Position numbers and translations under genes: made by a program. A DNA stretch of 64,000 bases from Flavobacterium endoglycinae (GTDB taxonomy: Bacteria > Bacteroidota > Bacteroidia > Flavobacteriales > Flavobacteriaceae), in assembly GCF_017352115.1 (NCBI RefSeq), contig NZ_CP071448.1, forward strand, positions 4,004,001 through 4,068,000, read 5' to 3'. Shown piece by piece: positions 1 through 8,432 of this stretch. The notes under the pieces were generated by a model, which was not told the origin of the DNA, searched no databases, and saw only the letters and a program-made list of their open reading frames with translations. Every line of letters begins with the position of its first letter. The first letter of the stretch is position 1.

Positions 1-172
1 TATTTAAGGATTGAACTTCAGCTGGTGTCAAGATTTTTTCGAAGTCGTTAACACAGTCAGTTGATTTTGCAAATGTATTTTTTAAATCGGCAGCAAAATC
101 AGTATCATTTTTAGTTTGGGCAGATAAAAGAACTGATGAAAACAGTATAAGCGTAAAGAATAATTTTTTCAT
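1..172 (-). CDS. Partial secreted protein, possibly TPM-domain (5' end only)
   Basis: Only the first 57 codons lie in the window; the gene runs off the left edge. It starts at the ATG at 172 with a clear signal peptide (MKKLFFTLILFSSVLLSAQ). The mature start, followed by V-N-D-F-E-K-I-L-T-P-A-E-V-Q-S-L, resembles the opening of TPM domains (VxDxxxxLTxxxxxxL), which occur in secreted or membrane-anchored proteins of envelope function. The TPM call rests on this short match only. The catalytic or metal region, if any, is outside the window. Confidence 0.5.
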   Translation of the reverse strand, partial: MKKLFFTLILFSSVLLSAQTKNDTDFAADLKNTFAKSTDCVNDFEKILTPAEVQSLN

Positions 173-263
173 TCTATGCAGAATTAGATTTGGTGGAGCA
201 AAAGTAACATATTCTTTGTTTTAAACAGATGAAAAAAAAGGTTAGTTTTTAGTTTTGAAATAA

Positions 264-295
264 AAAATCCGACTGCGAAAAAGTCAGTCGGATTT
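264..295 (-). terminator. Intrinsic terminator after the DUF2314 gene
   Basis: An inverted repeat (AAATCCGACTG / CAGTCGGATTT) with a T-run on the minus strand lies 9 bases beyond the stop of the DUF2314-ankyrin gene. Confidence 0.75.
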
Positions 296-304
296 TTCTG
301 TTTA

Positions 305-1054
305 TTATTGAAGCAAAGGCAGTAAATGTTCCCATTTTAATTCTTTTGCATAATCGAATGCCGTTTTTCCCAAATGATTTTTGAGGGTTTTATCTGCACC
401 AGATTGTAAAAGAATTTCTACTGAAGTGCCATTTCCGGCAATGGCTTCTTGGTGTAAAAAAGTATAACCAGACGGATCTTGTGAAGTTATTTCGTCTGGA
501 TTGTTTTTTAGAAAATCAATCAGACTTTCTTTCATGTTTTTGCTCATTGGGTGTTCAACAAGGTTTTCTGGTTTTTCTTTTTGTTCAAAAACCACCTGAA
601 TATCATCGAAATCACCAAAATCCATACCCCAAGCTTCATCATGTTCCTTTCTTTCTTCTTCGCTCATTTCAGAACGCATCGCTTGAATAGTAAAACCTCC
701 ATACGTTTTGCCATCTGTTGCAAATAACCAGTCGCTGATTTGATTGATTGGAATTTCAACTTCATCACCGTTTTGTACATTCGTAAGATCATTAGGATCG
801 TTTACTAAAACACCGTAGATTTTTTCGCCATCAAAACCTATATCGTTAATCCACATATGTTCTACAATTGTTTCGCCGTCGATTTCCTGAGTGAAAGCCA
901 GTTTTACGCAGGCAACATCAAGAGCTGGAATTATACGGCGGTTTTCCCAAGAAAGTTCCCTCCAGAAATATTTAAAGGTTTCTTGAGCTTTTTGATACGC
1001 TGCAATCATTTTTGGGTCTTCGCCGTCAGCAAAAAATGTTTTATTTTCTTCCAT
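305..1054 (-). CDS. DUF2314 domain protein with C-terminal ankyrin repeats
   Basis: A 249-residue cytoplasmic protein with no signal peptide. Residues about 20-165 fit DUF2314 (WINDIGFDGEKIYGVLVNDP, then GDEVEIPINQISDW). Residues about 175-249 form one to two ankyrin repeats (GYTFLHQEAIAGN, VEILLQSGADKTLKNHLGKTA). DUF2314 has no known biochemical role; ankyrin repeats usually bind proteins. It follows the DUF2625 gene by 19 bases on the same strand, so the two are probably cotranscribed and end at the terminator at 264-295. Such small DUF pairs are common in Flavobacterium and sometimes resemble immunity-type proteins, but no toxin gene is nearby. Confidence 0.8.
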   Translation of the reverse strand: MEENKTFFADGEDPKMIAAYQKAQETFKYFWRELSWENRRIIPALDVACVKLAFTQEIDGETIVEHMWINDIGFDGEKIYGVLVNDPNDLTNVQNGDEVEIPINQISDWLFATDGKTYGGFTIQAMRSEMSEEERKEHDEAWGMDFGDFDDIQVVFEQKEKPENLVEHPMSKNMKESLIDFLKNNPDEITSQDPSGYTFLHQEAIAGNGTSVEILLQSGADKTLKNHLGKTAFDYAKELKWEHLLPLLQ

Positions 1055-1073
1055 TTGTATAAATTTTATTTTT

Positions 1074-1748
1074 CTATTCTAGTCCAAGCTCTTTCCTGAA
1101 TTCTAAATTTAAATTGTATTGCTCCTCAATAGAGATTTCTTTTCTTGATGCTTTCTCGATATCTTCTCCTTCTTCTGACCATAAAAACGGAATAAAATTG
1201 AAGACTTGATCACCATTTAATTTGGATACATCTTGTTTCCAGTTTTTCCATTTATATCCTTCATAAAATTTCTCAAGGTCATTATTAAAACAAAAAAGTA
1301 AAAAATCAGTGTAAGTTACATCTAAAGGTTCAAATTCTAAGGTATCAGGTGCAAAATAATAAACTTTCCCTAAGTCATTTCCGAGTTTGCCACCATTTAA
1401 AGCAAAGAAGCCACCAATTGCATCATCAGCAATCAATAAAAATGAAGGCTGTTCTCCAAAATCTTTAAAAGTTTTATTAAGATTCCAATTTGGAAGTGTT
1501 CTTTTTAACTTTTCGTTTCCAGAACCTAAGATTCTAATCCAGCCATTATCAATTAAAATTCCGCCAGTCATATAAATAATTGCTCCCATTGGAGAACGCG
1601 TTGTTACTTGTGTTTGGTATAAAGCTTCTTCTGCTTTTTGAACATCTGTTGGTAAAATTTCAACTTTATTTGTGGCTTCAGAAATCCATTTTTGTATATC
1701 TGCCCAGGCCGAATCTTCGTTGTTTATTAATTTGTCAATTGAGTGCAT
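1074..1748 (-). CDS. DUF2625 family protein
   Basis: A 224-residue cytoplasmic protein. The stretch TRSPMGAIIYMTGGILIDNG followed by WIRILGSG is the hallmark of DUF2625, and the length fits that family. Function is unknown. It is the first gene of a two-gene unit with the DUF2314-ankyrin gene downstream, and is separated from the SPFH operon by a strong terminator at 1867-1903. No catalytic motif is visible. Confidence 0.85.
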   Translation of the reverse strand: MHSIDKLINNEDSAWADIQKWISEATNKVEILPTDVQKAEEALYQTQVTTRSPMGAIIYMTGGILIDNGWIRILGSGNEKLKRTLPNWNLNKTFKDFGEQPSFLLIADDAIGGFFALNGGKLGNDLGKVYYFAPDTLEFEPLDVTYTDFLLFCFNNDLEKFYEGYKWKNWKQDVSKLNGDQVFNFIPFLWSEEGEDIEKASRKEISIEEQYNLNLEFRKELGLE

Positions 1749-1866
1749 TTTATTAATATTTAAGAATTAAATTTAACTTGCAAAGTACTTCTAACTGATT
1801 ATGATAAGATGCCCAATAAGTTATTTTTATAATAAAATACGCCTTATATTAAATATCTGTAATAAC

Positions 1867-1903
1867 AAAAAATCCGATTTGTTTTTACAAATCGGATTTT
1901 TTT
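1867..1903 (-). terminator. Intrinsic terminator of the SPFH/zinc-ribbon operon
   Basis: A near-perfect palindrome (AAATCCGATTTGT / ACAAATCGGATTT, TTTT loop) with A- and T-runs on either side, so it may work in both directions. It lies 19 bases past the last gene of the operon. The same AAATCCGATTT core is reused at 5371, 6477 and 24129. Confidence 0.8.
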
Positions 1904-1922
1904 ATAATTGAACAAAAGGAAT

Positions 1923-2891
1923 TTAGAAATTCACATCGTCTGCAATGTTTCCGCCTTGTTCAGCAGCAAATTTTGCAGCGTATTCTTTTTGTTTTGCCTG
2001 CTGGTAATCGTGGTATTCTGTAATATCAGCAGAATTCCAGTTTTGGTTTTGTTCTGTAAGCCATTGCATTGCTACAGATTGGAAATCAGCAAGGTTGATT
2101 CCAAAGTTATCCAAAATCCACTGCGCGCCGTCAAGTCCATATTCGTAAGCAGCTTGTCTAGCTCCAGCAAGTTCTTCATAGAAGTAACGATCTGTTTTAA
2201 GTCTGTCAAGATTAGCTTGTCCTTCAGCAGAAATTTCAGCTTTTACGTTTTCTAATTGAGGAACGGTTACATTTTCAGCATAATATTGTCCAAATAAAGT
2301 AGTTACCGTAAACGAAGTATCTTCACCCATACGCTGAGGCCAGATTGTGTTTAATTCTTCCCAAATTGCAGGTTCAAATCCCATTGCTTTGCAAACTTCA
2401 AGGTAATCAACTCCTGCACTAATTTTAAGACACATAGCGGTGTATGTTCTTAAATCTACACCGTGAACCGGCTCAAGATACGGATTGTTATCGTCTACTT
2501 TTACGAAACCAGAAGTTTGAATGCCACTGTATTTTAATGAATTCGCATGTTCAAAACGAATCATTTGATCAGAATCGCAGTTGTTCCATTCTGTGTAAAC
2601 TGTTCTTCTGTAGTTAAAATAAATGTTTTGAATATCTTTCTCATCTAGATTCTCACCACTGTCGCGCTCATCCTGAATCCAAGCTTCAGATCTTCTAGCA
2701 ACTTCTGCATCAAAATCTTCAACGCTATAATGAGTACCGTGCAGTGTTTCTGGATCGTATTCTACTTCCTGATATCCATTATCGTAATCATCTTCTTCAT
2801 AATTGTCATTTGGTGTTTCAGGCTGCTCATAGTGGTTCTGAGTTTCTTTTTTGTTGTCTCCAGTTAGAGATCCGAAAAGTTTTTTAAACAT
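1923..2891 (-). CDS. Uncharacterised protein, probably DUF6620 family
   Basis: 322 residues with no signal peptide or membrane segment. The N-terminus (MFKKLFGSLTGDNKKE) is followed by a strongly acidic low-complexity stretch at about residues 20-50 (many D, E, Y, N). The rest looks globular and helical, with repeated W/Y-rich patterns (GFEPAIWEELNTIWPQRMG). I believe this matches DUF6620, but the family name is from memory and less sure than the gene itself. It is the last of four tightly packed genes with an SPFH protein and two zinc-ribbon proteins, so it likely serves the same membrane-associated assembly. Codon use is like its neighbours. Confidence 0.6.
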   Translation of the reverse strand: MFKKLFGSLTGDNKKETQNHYEQPETPNDNYEEDDYDNGYQEVEYDPETLHGTHYSVEDFDAEVARRSEAWIQDERDSGENLDEKDIQNIYFNYRRTVYTEWNNCDSDQMIRFEHANSLKYSGIQTSGFVKVDDNNPYLEPVHGVDLRTYTAMCLKISAGVDYLEVCKAMGFEPAIWEELNTIWPQRMGEDTSFTVTTLFGQYYAENVTVPQLENVKAEISAEGQANLDRLKTDRYFYEELAGARQAAYEYGLDGAQWILDNFGINLADFQSVAMQWLTEQNQNWNSADITEYHDYQQAKQKEYAAKFAAEQGGNIADDVNF

Positions 2892-2918
2892 TGTTCTATT
2901 CTTAAGAGGGTTAATAAA

Positions 2919-3878
2919 TTATAAATTATTTAATTGATTCTGATACATTTTTTCGTTGTGTTCTTTTAAATCTGGTGTGATTTTGTTCCATTCGTCATAC
3001 ATGGCTCTTAAGTAAACCTGATGCAGTTTTGGAGCATTTTTAATCACGAATTGTCTTTGTTCTTCGAGTTCATCCATTTTTGCCTGAATTTCACTCAGCA
3101 CTTTTTTATCTGATTCGTGAATTTTACTTATACTTAATTCGTGGCGCTCGTGGTATAATTCTCTTTCTCGATTGTATTCTGTTTGGTATTCTTCATATAG
3201 ATGCGCTGTACGTTGTTCTGCAAGTCCTCTGGCAATATTCTGCAGATTTCGAGCTTGTGTACTTGGTGCAAAAGTATTTTGCGTCTGGCAGTACGGACAC
3301 GAAATGTAGGTTTCTATTAAAAAGATTTTATCGATGGTAAGATTACCTCCGCATTGTGTACAGCTGAATTTGTCTTTTACCGTTTCAAATTCGTCCAGAA
3401 TCTTTTTGTATTCGATTTCCAGATCGCGTTCTTGAGTTTTTTCAATTTGTTTTCTCCAATAATCGTATTTGTTTTCAAACTCTTCGTGACGGTCTGAACA
3501 AGCACTTCTGAAATCTGAAATTAAATCATGGTTTTTGTCTAAAACAGAAATTCTTGCATCAAGATCGTAGTATATGCTGTCTATTTTTTCTTCGTAAGTA
3601 TCTCTGGCTTTTTCTCTAATATTGTTTAGCTGCCCCATTACACCCGAATATACTCTGTGAAAGGTTCTCTTGTAAAGATCTTCGTCGTCTTGTAAAACCT
3701 GTTTTAATTCTGGAATCGCAGCGGTTGCCAGTTCTTCCATTTTGGCTTCTAGTTTTTCTGAAAAAGAAAACCATCTTTGCTGCGCTTCTTGAAGTTCAGC
3801 ATACCAATCTGGAAGTGATTCCTGTTTTTGGATTTCTTTTTTTTCGTTGTTTTTTGATTTTTTGAATAGTCCGAACAC
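2919..3878 (-). CDS. Coiled-coil protein with central CxxC-CxxC zinc ribbon
   Basis: 319 residues, rich in E, K, Q and R. Long helices predicted to form coiled coils (about residues 25-165 and 210-300) surround a single zinc ribbon, C-T-Q-C near residue 173 and C-P-Y-C near residue 196 (SCTQCGG ... SCPYCQTQNTF). No enzyme motif is seen. It sits 11 bases from the small zinc-ribbon gene and 27 from the DUF6620-like gene. The pattern suggests a structural or adaptor protein of a cytoplasmic complex organised by the SPFH protein; that role is inferred from context. Confidence 0.7.
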   Translation of the reverse strand: MFGLFKKSKNNEKKEIQKQESLPDWYAELQEAQQRWFSFSEKLEAKMEELATAAIPELKQVLQDDEDLYKRTFHRVYSGVMGQLNNIREKARDTYEEKIDSIYYDLDARISVLDKNHDLISDFRSACSDRHEEFENKYDYWRKQIEKTQERDLEIEYKKILDEFETVKDKFSCTQCGGNLTIDKIFLIETYISCPYCQTQNTFAPSTQARNLQNIARGLAEQRTAHLYEEYQTEYNRERELYHERHELSISKIHESDKKVLSEIQAKMDELEEQRQFVIKNAPKLHQVYLRAMYDEWNKITPDLKEHNEKMYQNQLNNL

Positions 3879-3889
3879 GTTATAGGATT

Positions 3890-4132
3890 TTAAATGGAAT
3901 TATCTTCTTTTTTAATATATACTCCGTCAGTAAGTTTTACATTTAAAAACTCAAATCCGCAATAGGCGCAATGTGTTAAGCCGTCTTGTTTTGCTCTTCC
4001 AGCACCACAATTTGGACAATCTTTCAGTTTCATTTGGGCGTCGTTGATTTCGGTTTCGCCGCCGTAATTCAATTGGTTTTGTGCTTTTTCTTTGAGTCTG
4101 TCAAGAAATGATGATACTTTTTTCTCTTCCAT
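3890..4132 (-). CDS. Small zinc-ribbon protein
   Basis: 80 residues. A short helical N-terminus (SSFLDRLKEKAQNQL) is followed by a four-cysteine ribbon, CPNCGAGRAKQDGLTHCAYCG, near residues 39-59. Its start codon overlaps the stop of the SPFH gene by one base (TAATG), which implies translational coupling and probably equal amounts. Small zinc-ribbon proteins next to SPFH/SHOCT proteins recur in YdjI-type operons of Gram-positives; here it is likely a partner of the SPFH scaffold. Confidence 0.75.
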   Translation of the reverse strand: MEEKKVSSFLDRLKEKAQNQLNYGGETEINDAQMKLKDCPNCGAGRAKQDGLTHCAYCGFEFLNVKLTDGVYIKKEDNSI

Positions 4133-5085
4133 TATAATTGACTTAATAATTCTGTTTTTTTAGATTTGAATTCGTCTTCATCAATTAAACCGGCATCAAA
4201 CAAGGATTTTAATTTTTGAAGTTTAGAAGTTAAATCGTCCTGAGTTTCTTGTTTAGGAGTTTCTTTTGTTTGCTGTAATTGATTTAAAAGAATTCCCATA
4301 CTCAATGCATTTTGTGTAGCATCGTGAAGCGCTGTTCCTTTATCGCCAATTGCGGTTGCTGTGTTGAATTTGGTAAATTTATCCATATCGGTTACCATAT
4401 TCATATTGGTGATTTTATCGTAATGTGCTGTTACTTCTTCCGGTAAAGTGACACTTGTGATTACAAATTGTGTTAATTCAATCCCGAATTGAAGAAAATA
4501 TGGTTTTAAGTAAGGTTCGATTTTTTGTCCTAATTGGGTTATATTTCCAGCAACATCGGTTACGGTGATATTTTCATTGGCCAGCACTTCTCCAAATTTG
4601 GGTGCAACAAAATCTCGTAATTGGTTTTGCAATTCAAAAATGGTAAGCTGCTGGTAGGTTCCCGCGTATTGACGGAAGAATTTGGCAACATCTACAATTT
4701 TTATATCAAAACTTCCAAAGGCTCTTACTCTGATTTGTCCAAATTGTGGGTCGTTTAGCAGAATAGGAGCGGGAGTTCCCCATTTGTTATTGATAAATTG
4801 ATGTGTGTTGAAAAAGTAAATATCAACTTTAAAAGGGCTTTCAAAACCGTATTTCCACCCTTTAAGTTTACTTAAAATAGGAACGTTTTCTGTAGATAAA
4901 GTATGAAGTCCCGGCGAGTATACATCTGCAAGTTGTCCTTCATTTAAAAGCATTACCTGCTGGCTTTCGCGTACGGTAAGTTTGGCTCCGTTTTTAATTT
5001 CTTTATCTTCATCATAAAACTTCCACATTAATAAATTAGGATCGCTTGTCGTGGCTTCGATTATTTCTATAAAAGGTAGTTTCAT
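4132..5085 (-). CDS. SPFH domain protein (YdjI / virion-core-like) with SHOCT tail
   Basis: 317 residues. Residues about 30-240 fit the SPFH (band 7) domain of the YdjI or 'virion core protein' branch (ESQQVMLLNEGQLADVYSPG, then GSFDIKIVDVAKFFRQY). The C-terminal 30 residues (LQKLKSLFDAGLIDEDEFKS) are a SHOCT motif. There is no N-terminal membrane anchor, unlike the flotillin at 22151. It is the first gene of a four-gene unit and is coupled to the zinc-ribbon gene by a one-base overlap. Family members assemble on membranes and are tied to envelope stress; substrate or partners here are unknown. Confidence 0.85.
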   Translation of the reverse strand: MKLPFIEIIEATTSDPNLLMWKFYDEDKEIKNGAKLTVRESQQVMLLNEGQLADVYSPGLHTLSTENVPILSKLKGWKYGFESPFKVDIYFFNTHQFINNKWGTPAPILLNDPQFGQIRVRAFGSFDIKIVDVAKFFRQYAGTYQQLTIFELQNQLRDFVAPKFGEVLANENITVTDVAGNITQLGQKIEPYLKPYFLQFGIELTQFVITSVTLPEEVTAHYDKITNMNMVTDMDKFTKFNTATAIGDKGTALHDATQNALSMGILLNQLQQTKETPKQETQDDLTSKLQKLKSLFDAGLIDEDEFKSKKTELLSQL

Positions 5086-5284
5086 TGCTTTGCTTATTTA
5101 TAAGGAATAAAAATAAGAATTTTAGCACGATGAAAAAGCTTTTTTATGTCAAGTTTTTAACAATTTATTATTTATTAAAATTTTGGTTTTACTCTCAATT
5201 GCAAATTCTTAGTTATTTATCAATTGTAATAATGAGTTTGTTTTTCTTTTCATTTACAATTAGATATGGGTCGGTTTTACATTT

Positions 5285-5370
5285 GCGTGAAGGATGGGAG
5301 CGACATCCTTTTATGGCGGGGTTCGCCATAAAAGATACAGCGTACAGCCTGACCCAGAGGGACACGCCAT
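5285..5370. repeat. Structured intergenic repeat (GGATG hairpin / CCTGACCC / GGGACACGCC type)
   Basis: In order: an AAGGAT..ATCCTT hairpin (aaggatgggagcgacatcctt), an ATGGCG..CGCCAT hairpin, then CGTACAGCCTGACCCAGAGG and GGACACGCCAT. I recall similar 'CCTGACCC ... GGGACACGCC' blocks as common non-coding repeats in Flavobacterium and relatives. No protein is encoded. The rest of the 5086-5413 gap is AT-rich and shows nothing else apart from the terminator at 5371. Confidence 0.55.
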
Positions 5371-5407
5371 AAAAAAAATCCGATTCACTTTCGCAAATCG
5401 GATTTTT
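5371..5407 (-). terminator. Terminator hairpin, copy 1 of a duplicated element
   Basis: AAATCCGATT / AATCGGATTT stem with a CACTTTCGCA loop and a T-run on the minus strand, 7 bases past the stop of the gene ending at 5414. It is repeated almost base for base at 6477-6513, including the loop. Confidence 0.75.
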
Positions 5408-5413
5408 ATAAAT

Positions 5414-6082
5414 CTAATTAGATTTCCATTTTGTTAAAATTTCTAAGAAATCATTTCGCATACTTTCAAAATCATAAATGATTTTTTTCTTCTTAAGCTT
5501 CTCAATTGTTGTATTTAAAGAAAACGTAATATGCTCGGCTATAATTTGTTTTTGTTTACTATAACTCAAATCGCTTAATTCTTTTTCAAACTTTATTTCA
5601 TTTGTTATTTTTCCTTTTTCAGAATTGAAATTACCATATTCGTATCGGTTTCTTAGAAAATATCCGTTCTTTTCAATTTCTTGTTTTGAAAATATTTTGA
5701 GTAATTCCGGGTAAAAATCTTTTTGTTTTAATTTCAAACTTTCATCAGCAATAATGTAATTTGTTTTACAAGAATTGTTGTCATAAAAGCTGTAAGAACA
5801 TGAAAATATTATTTGATTAATAGCTGTACCATATTTTTCAGGTTTCATCTTTAAGTCTAATTCAGGTTGAAGCTCTTTATCTATGCTCTCAATAACTGAT
5901 TTAGAATTTTCATAACAATTACTAATTGTACGTGTAATTAAAATAGGATTTTTAGGAATCCAATTTCGTTGATTGGCTAAAATTAAATCTTGTATATCTT
6001 CTTGAACATTATATTCATTTAGAATCGTCTTTTTTTCAGATAACATTGGACTTTCAAAATAGGATGTTCTGCCTTTTTCCAT
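5414..6082 (-). CDS. Uncharacterised protein, likely C-terminal part of a frameshifted gene
   Basis: 222 residues, very Lys/Asn/Ile-rich, with no signal peptide or recognised domain. The frame stays open upstream of the ATG at 6082 to about 6163 and reads like real protein (NKFHEPRFVEAIWSKRKDGF directly before it) but has no ATG. The upstream ORF (6145-6393) ends in NPETYL-stop. Adding one T in the TTT run at 6149-6151 would join them as NPETYFINKFHEPRFVEAIW. I therefore think 5414-6393 was one gene of about 325 codons. Function unknown; an immunity-like or stress protein is possible but unsupported. Confidence 0.5.
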   Translation of the reverse strand: MEKGRTSYFESPMLSEKKTILNEYNVQEDIQDLILANQRNWIPKNPILITRTISNCYENSKSVIESIDKELQPELDLKMKPEKYGTAINQIIFSCSYSFYDNNSCKTNYIIADESLKLKQKDFYPELLKIFSKQEIEKNGYFLRNRYEYGNFNSEKGKITNEIKFEKELSDLSYSKQKQIIAEHITFSLNTTIEKLKKKKIIYDFESMRNDFLEILTKWKSN

Positions 6083-6144
6083 TGTAAAACCATCTTTTCT
6101 TTTTGACCATATAGCCTCTACAAATCTTGGTTCATGAAATTTGT

Positions 6145-6393
6145 TTATAAATAGGTTTCTGGATTTCCATTAAAAAACATTCCTTTTACAGCTTGTAATG
6201 GTTCATGTTCTCCCCATCCAATTATGGCAAGGCTTTCGCAAATTTTTACTGCATTGTTCCAATCACTTGCATTCTTATATTCTGCAAATTTTAAAAACTC
6301 ATTAATTAGTTCTTCTCTTAATGATTTTTGATCTTGTTTTTCTAGATATTCTTTGAGTTCTTGAAGAGTATCTAAGCTGTATATTGAATTCAT
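6145..6393 (-). CDS. Uncharacterised 82-residue ORF, likely N-terminal part of the same broken gene
   Basis: 82 residues, helical (LDTLQELKEYLEKQDQ), ending with IIGWGEHEPLQAVKGMFFNG. The W-G-x-H-E-P pattern looks conserved, but I cannot name a family. The stop codon comes just after a TTT run; a one-base insertion would let it read into the frame of the 5414-6082 ORF. The pair is bounded on both sides by the same terminator sequence. It could also be two real overlapping genes if programmed frameshifting or a sequencing error is involved. Confidence 0.45.
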   Translation of the reverse strand: MNSIYSLDTLQELKEYLEKQDQKSLREELINEFLKFAEYKNASDWNNAVKICESLAIIGWGEHEPLQAVKGMFFNGNPETYL

Positions 6394-6476
6394 AATTAAA
6401 TATAGTTTTTACAAATATATAAGTTTTGTATTACAAATTAGAAATTGATTATTAAAGATTAAGGAATTCATTTCCA

Positions 6477-6513
6477 TAAAAAAATCCGATTCACTTTCGC
6501 AAATCGGATTTTT
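6477..6513 (-). terminator. Terminator of lpdA, copy 2 of the duplicated element
   Basis: Same stem and loop as at 5371-5407, preceded by CAT plus an A-run and followed by TTTTTATAAAT in both copies. It lies 58 bases past the lpdA stop, with the T-run on the minus strand. Confidence 0.7.
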
Positions 6514-6571
6514 ATAAATTGAAAATTATATATAACTCCGTAAAAACTTTCTAGTCTTTACATTGTATATT

Positions 6572-7960
6572 TTACAAGTGAATTACTTCGCCGTAAGCAT
6601 CAGCTACAGCTTCCATAACAGCCTCGCTCATTGTTGGGTGAGGGTGGATCGATTTTAAGATTTCGTGACCAGTAGTTTCTAGTTTACGTGCTACAACTGC
6701 CTCAGCAATCATATCTGTAACACCAGCACCAATCATGTGGCATCCTAACCATTCTCCGTATTTAGCATCGAAGATTACTTTTACGAATCCGTCAGCAGCT
6801 CCAGCAGCTTTTGCTTTTCCAGAAGCTGAGAATGGGAATTTACCAATTTTTAATTCGTAACCTTTTTCTTTTGCTTGTTTTTCGGTTAAACCAACAGAAG
6901 CGATTTCTGGAGTAGCGTAAGTACAACCTGGAACGTTTCCGTAATCGATTGGCTCAACATGTAAACCTTTGATTTTTTCTACACAGTTAATTCCTTCAGC
7001 AGAAGCAACGTGAGCTAAAGCCTGACCTGGAGTAACGTCTCCAATTGCGTAGTATCCTGGAATGTTGGTTTCGTTGTAAGCGTTTACTAAGATTTTATCT
7101 CGGTCAACAGCGATTCCAACTTCTTCTAAACCAATATTTTCGATGTTTGTTTTGATTCCAACTGCCGAAAGTACAATATCAGCTTCAAGAATTTCTTCTC
7201 CTTTTGCTGTTTTTACAGTTGCTTTTACTCCGTTTCCTGTAGTGTCAATTTTTTCTACAGAAGAGTTTGTCATGATTTTTACGCCTGCTTTTTTCATAGA
7301 ACGTTCCATTTGCTTAGAAATGTCTTCGTCTTCTACAGGAACGATATTTGGCATAAATTCTACAATAGTAACTTCTGTTCCCATTGAGTTGTAGAAGTGA
7401 GCGAACTCAACTCCAATTGCTCCAGAACCAACAATAATCATAGATTTTGGCTGTTCTGGTAATGTCATTGCCTGACGGTATCCGATTACTTTTTTACCGT
7501 CTTGTGGTAAGTTTGGAAGTTCGCGAGAACGAGCTCCAGTTGCGATGATAATGTGATCAGCGCTATATTCAGTAACTTTATTGTCTTTGTCTGTAACGTC
7601 AAGTTTTTTTCCTGGTTTTAGTTTTCCAAAACCTTCGATAACGTCAATTTTGTTTTTTTTCATTAAGAACTGAACTCCTTTGCTCATTCCTTCAGCTACA
7701 CCGCGGCTGCGTTGAATAACTGCTGGGAAATCTTTATCGAATTCAGAAACTTTTAATCCGTAATCAGAAGCGTGTTTTAAATAATCAAAAACCTGAGCTG
7801 ATTTTAATAATGCTTTTGTTGGGATACATCCCCAGTTAAGGCAAACTCCACCAAGATTTTCTTTTTCTACTACAGCTACTTTAAAGCCTAATTGAGAAGC
7901 TCTAATCGCTGTTACATATCCTCCAGGACCACTTCCTAAAACAATAACGTCGTATTTCAT
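6572..7960 (-). CDS. lpdA: Dihydrolipoyl dehydrogenase (E3)
   Basis: 462 residues, the usual E3 length. It reoxidises dihydrolipoamide of the pyruvate and 2-oxoglutarate dehydrogenase complexes (and glycine cleavage) using FAD and NAD+. Visible: FAD-binding GSGPGGY at residues 9-15; redox disulfide GGVCLNWGCIPTK with C40 and C45; NAD-binding VGSGAIGVEFA near residue 180; second FAD motif YAIGDV near 315; catalytic HPHPTMSE near the C-terminus. Cytoplasmic. It stands alone, with terminators and spacers either side, as often in Flavobacterium where E3 is unlinked to E1/E2. Confidence 0.96.
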   Translation of the reverse strand: MKYDVIVLGSGPGGYVTAIRASQLGFKVAVVEKENLGGVCLNWGCIPTKALLKSAQVFDYLKHASDYGLKVSEFDKDFPAVIQRSRGVAEGMSKGVQFLMKKNKIDVIEGFGKLKPGKKLDVTDKDNKVTEYSADHIIIATGARSRELPNLPQDGKKVIGYRQAMTLPEQPKSMIIVGSGAIGVEFAHFYNSMGTEVTIVEFMPNIVPVEDEDISKQMERSMKKAGVKIMTNSSVEKIDTTGNGVKATVKTAKGEEILEADIVLSAVGIKTNIENIGLEEVGIAVDRDKILVNAYNETNIPGYYAIGDVTPGQALAHVASAEGINCVEKIKGLHVEPIDYGNVPGCTYATPEIASVGLTEKQAKEKGYELKIGKFPFSASGKAKAAGAADGFVKVIFDAKYGEWLGCHMIGAGVTDMIAEAVVARKLETTGHEILKSIHPHPTMSEAVMEAVADAYGEVIHL

Positions 7961-8432
7961 TTTTTTGGGTTTTAGTATTAGCTACCGAAAAATGAATTTT
8001 TTACAATTCCGAAACTCATTTTTCGATTTTATTTCTTTTGTTATTTGTGATTGCGAATTTAAGGATTTATTTTAAATGAACGCCTTTAAATTTGTTTTTA
8101 CCGATACAGACTTTGGTCTTTTCACAGAAACCGAAGTAATTGTGAATTGTAAATTATGAATTGTGAAGTAATTTTTGGGATTTGGTGAGTAATTGTTGAT
8201 GGTTGATGGTTGTTGGTTGATAGTTGATAGTTGATAGTTTTTGGTTGATAGTTGTTGGTTTATTGTTTATTGTTGATGGTTGATTGGGTTAGTCTTTGCT
8301 GAAAAAAAATAAGCCACAGATTATAAGGATTAAAATGATTTTAAAAATCAGTGTTAATGCTAATAATCTGTAGCTTTATGAATTGTAAGTTATAATTGGT
8401 CATCAACTATCAACCAAAAACTATCAACAAAA
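7961..8432. repeat. Intergenic region with GTTGATAGTT repeats and a perfect 25-nt inverted repeat
   Basis: This 472-base gap has no gene. From about 8193 to 8290 it is a degenerate tandem run of GTTGATGGTT / GTTGATAGTT units. The 25 bases at 8230-8254 are exactly the reverse complement of 8404-8428, so the transcript could form a large stem with a loop of about 150 bases. Such TTGATAGTT blocks are simple, AT-rich and fast-changing. The remainder (7961-8190) shows no structure I can name. Confidence 0.65.
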
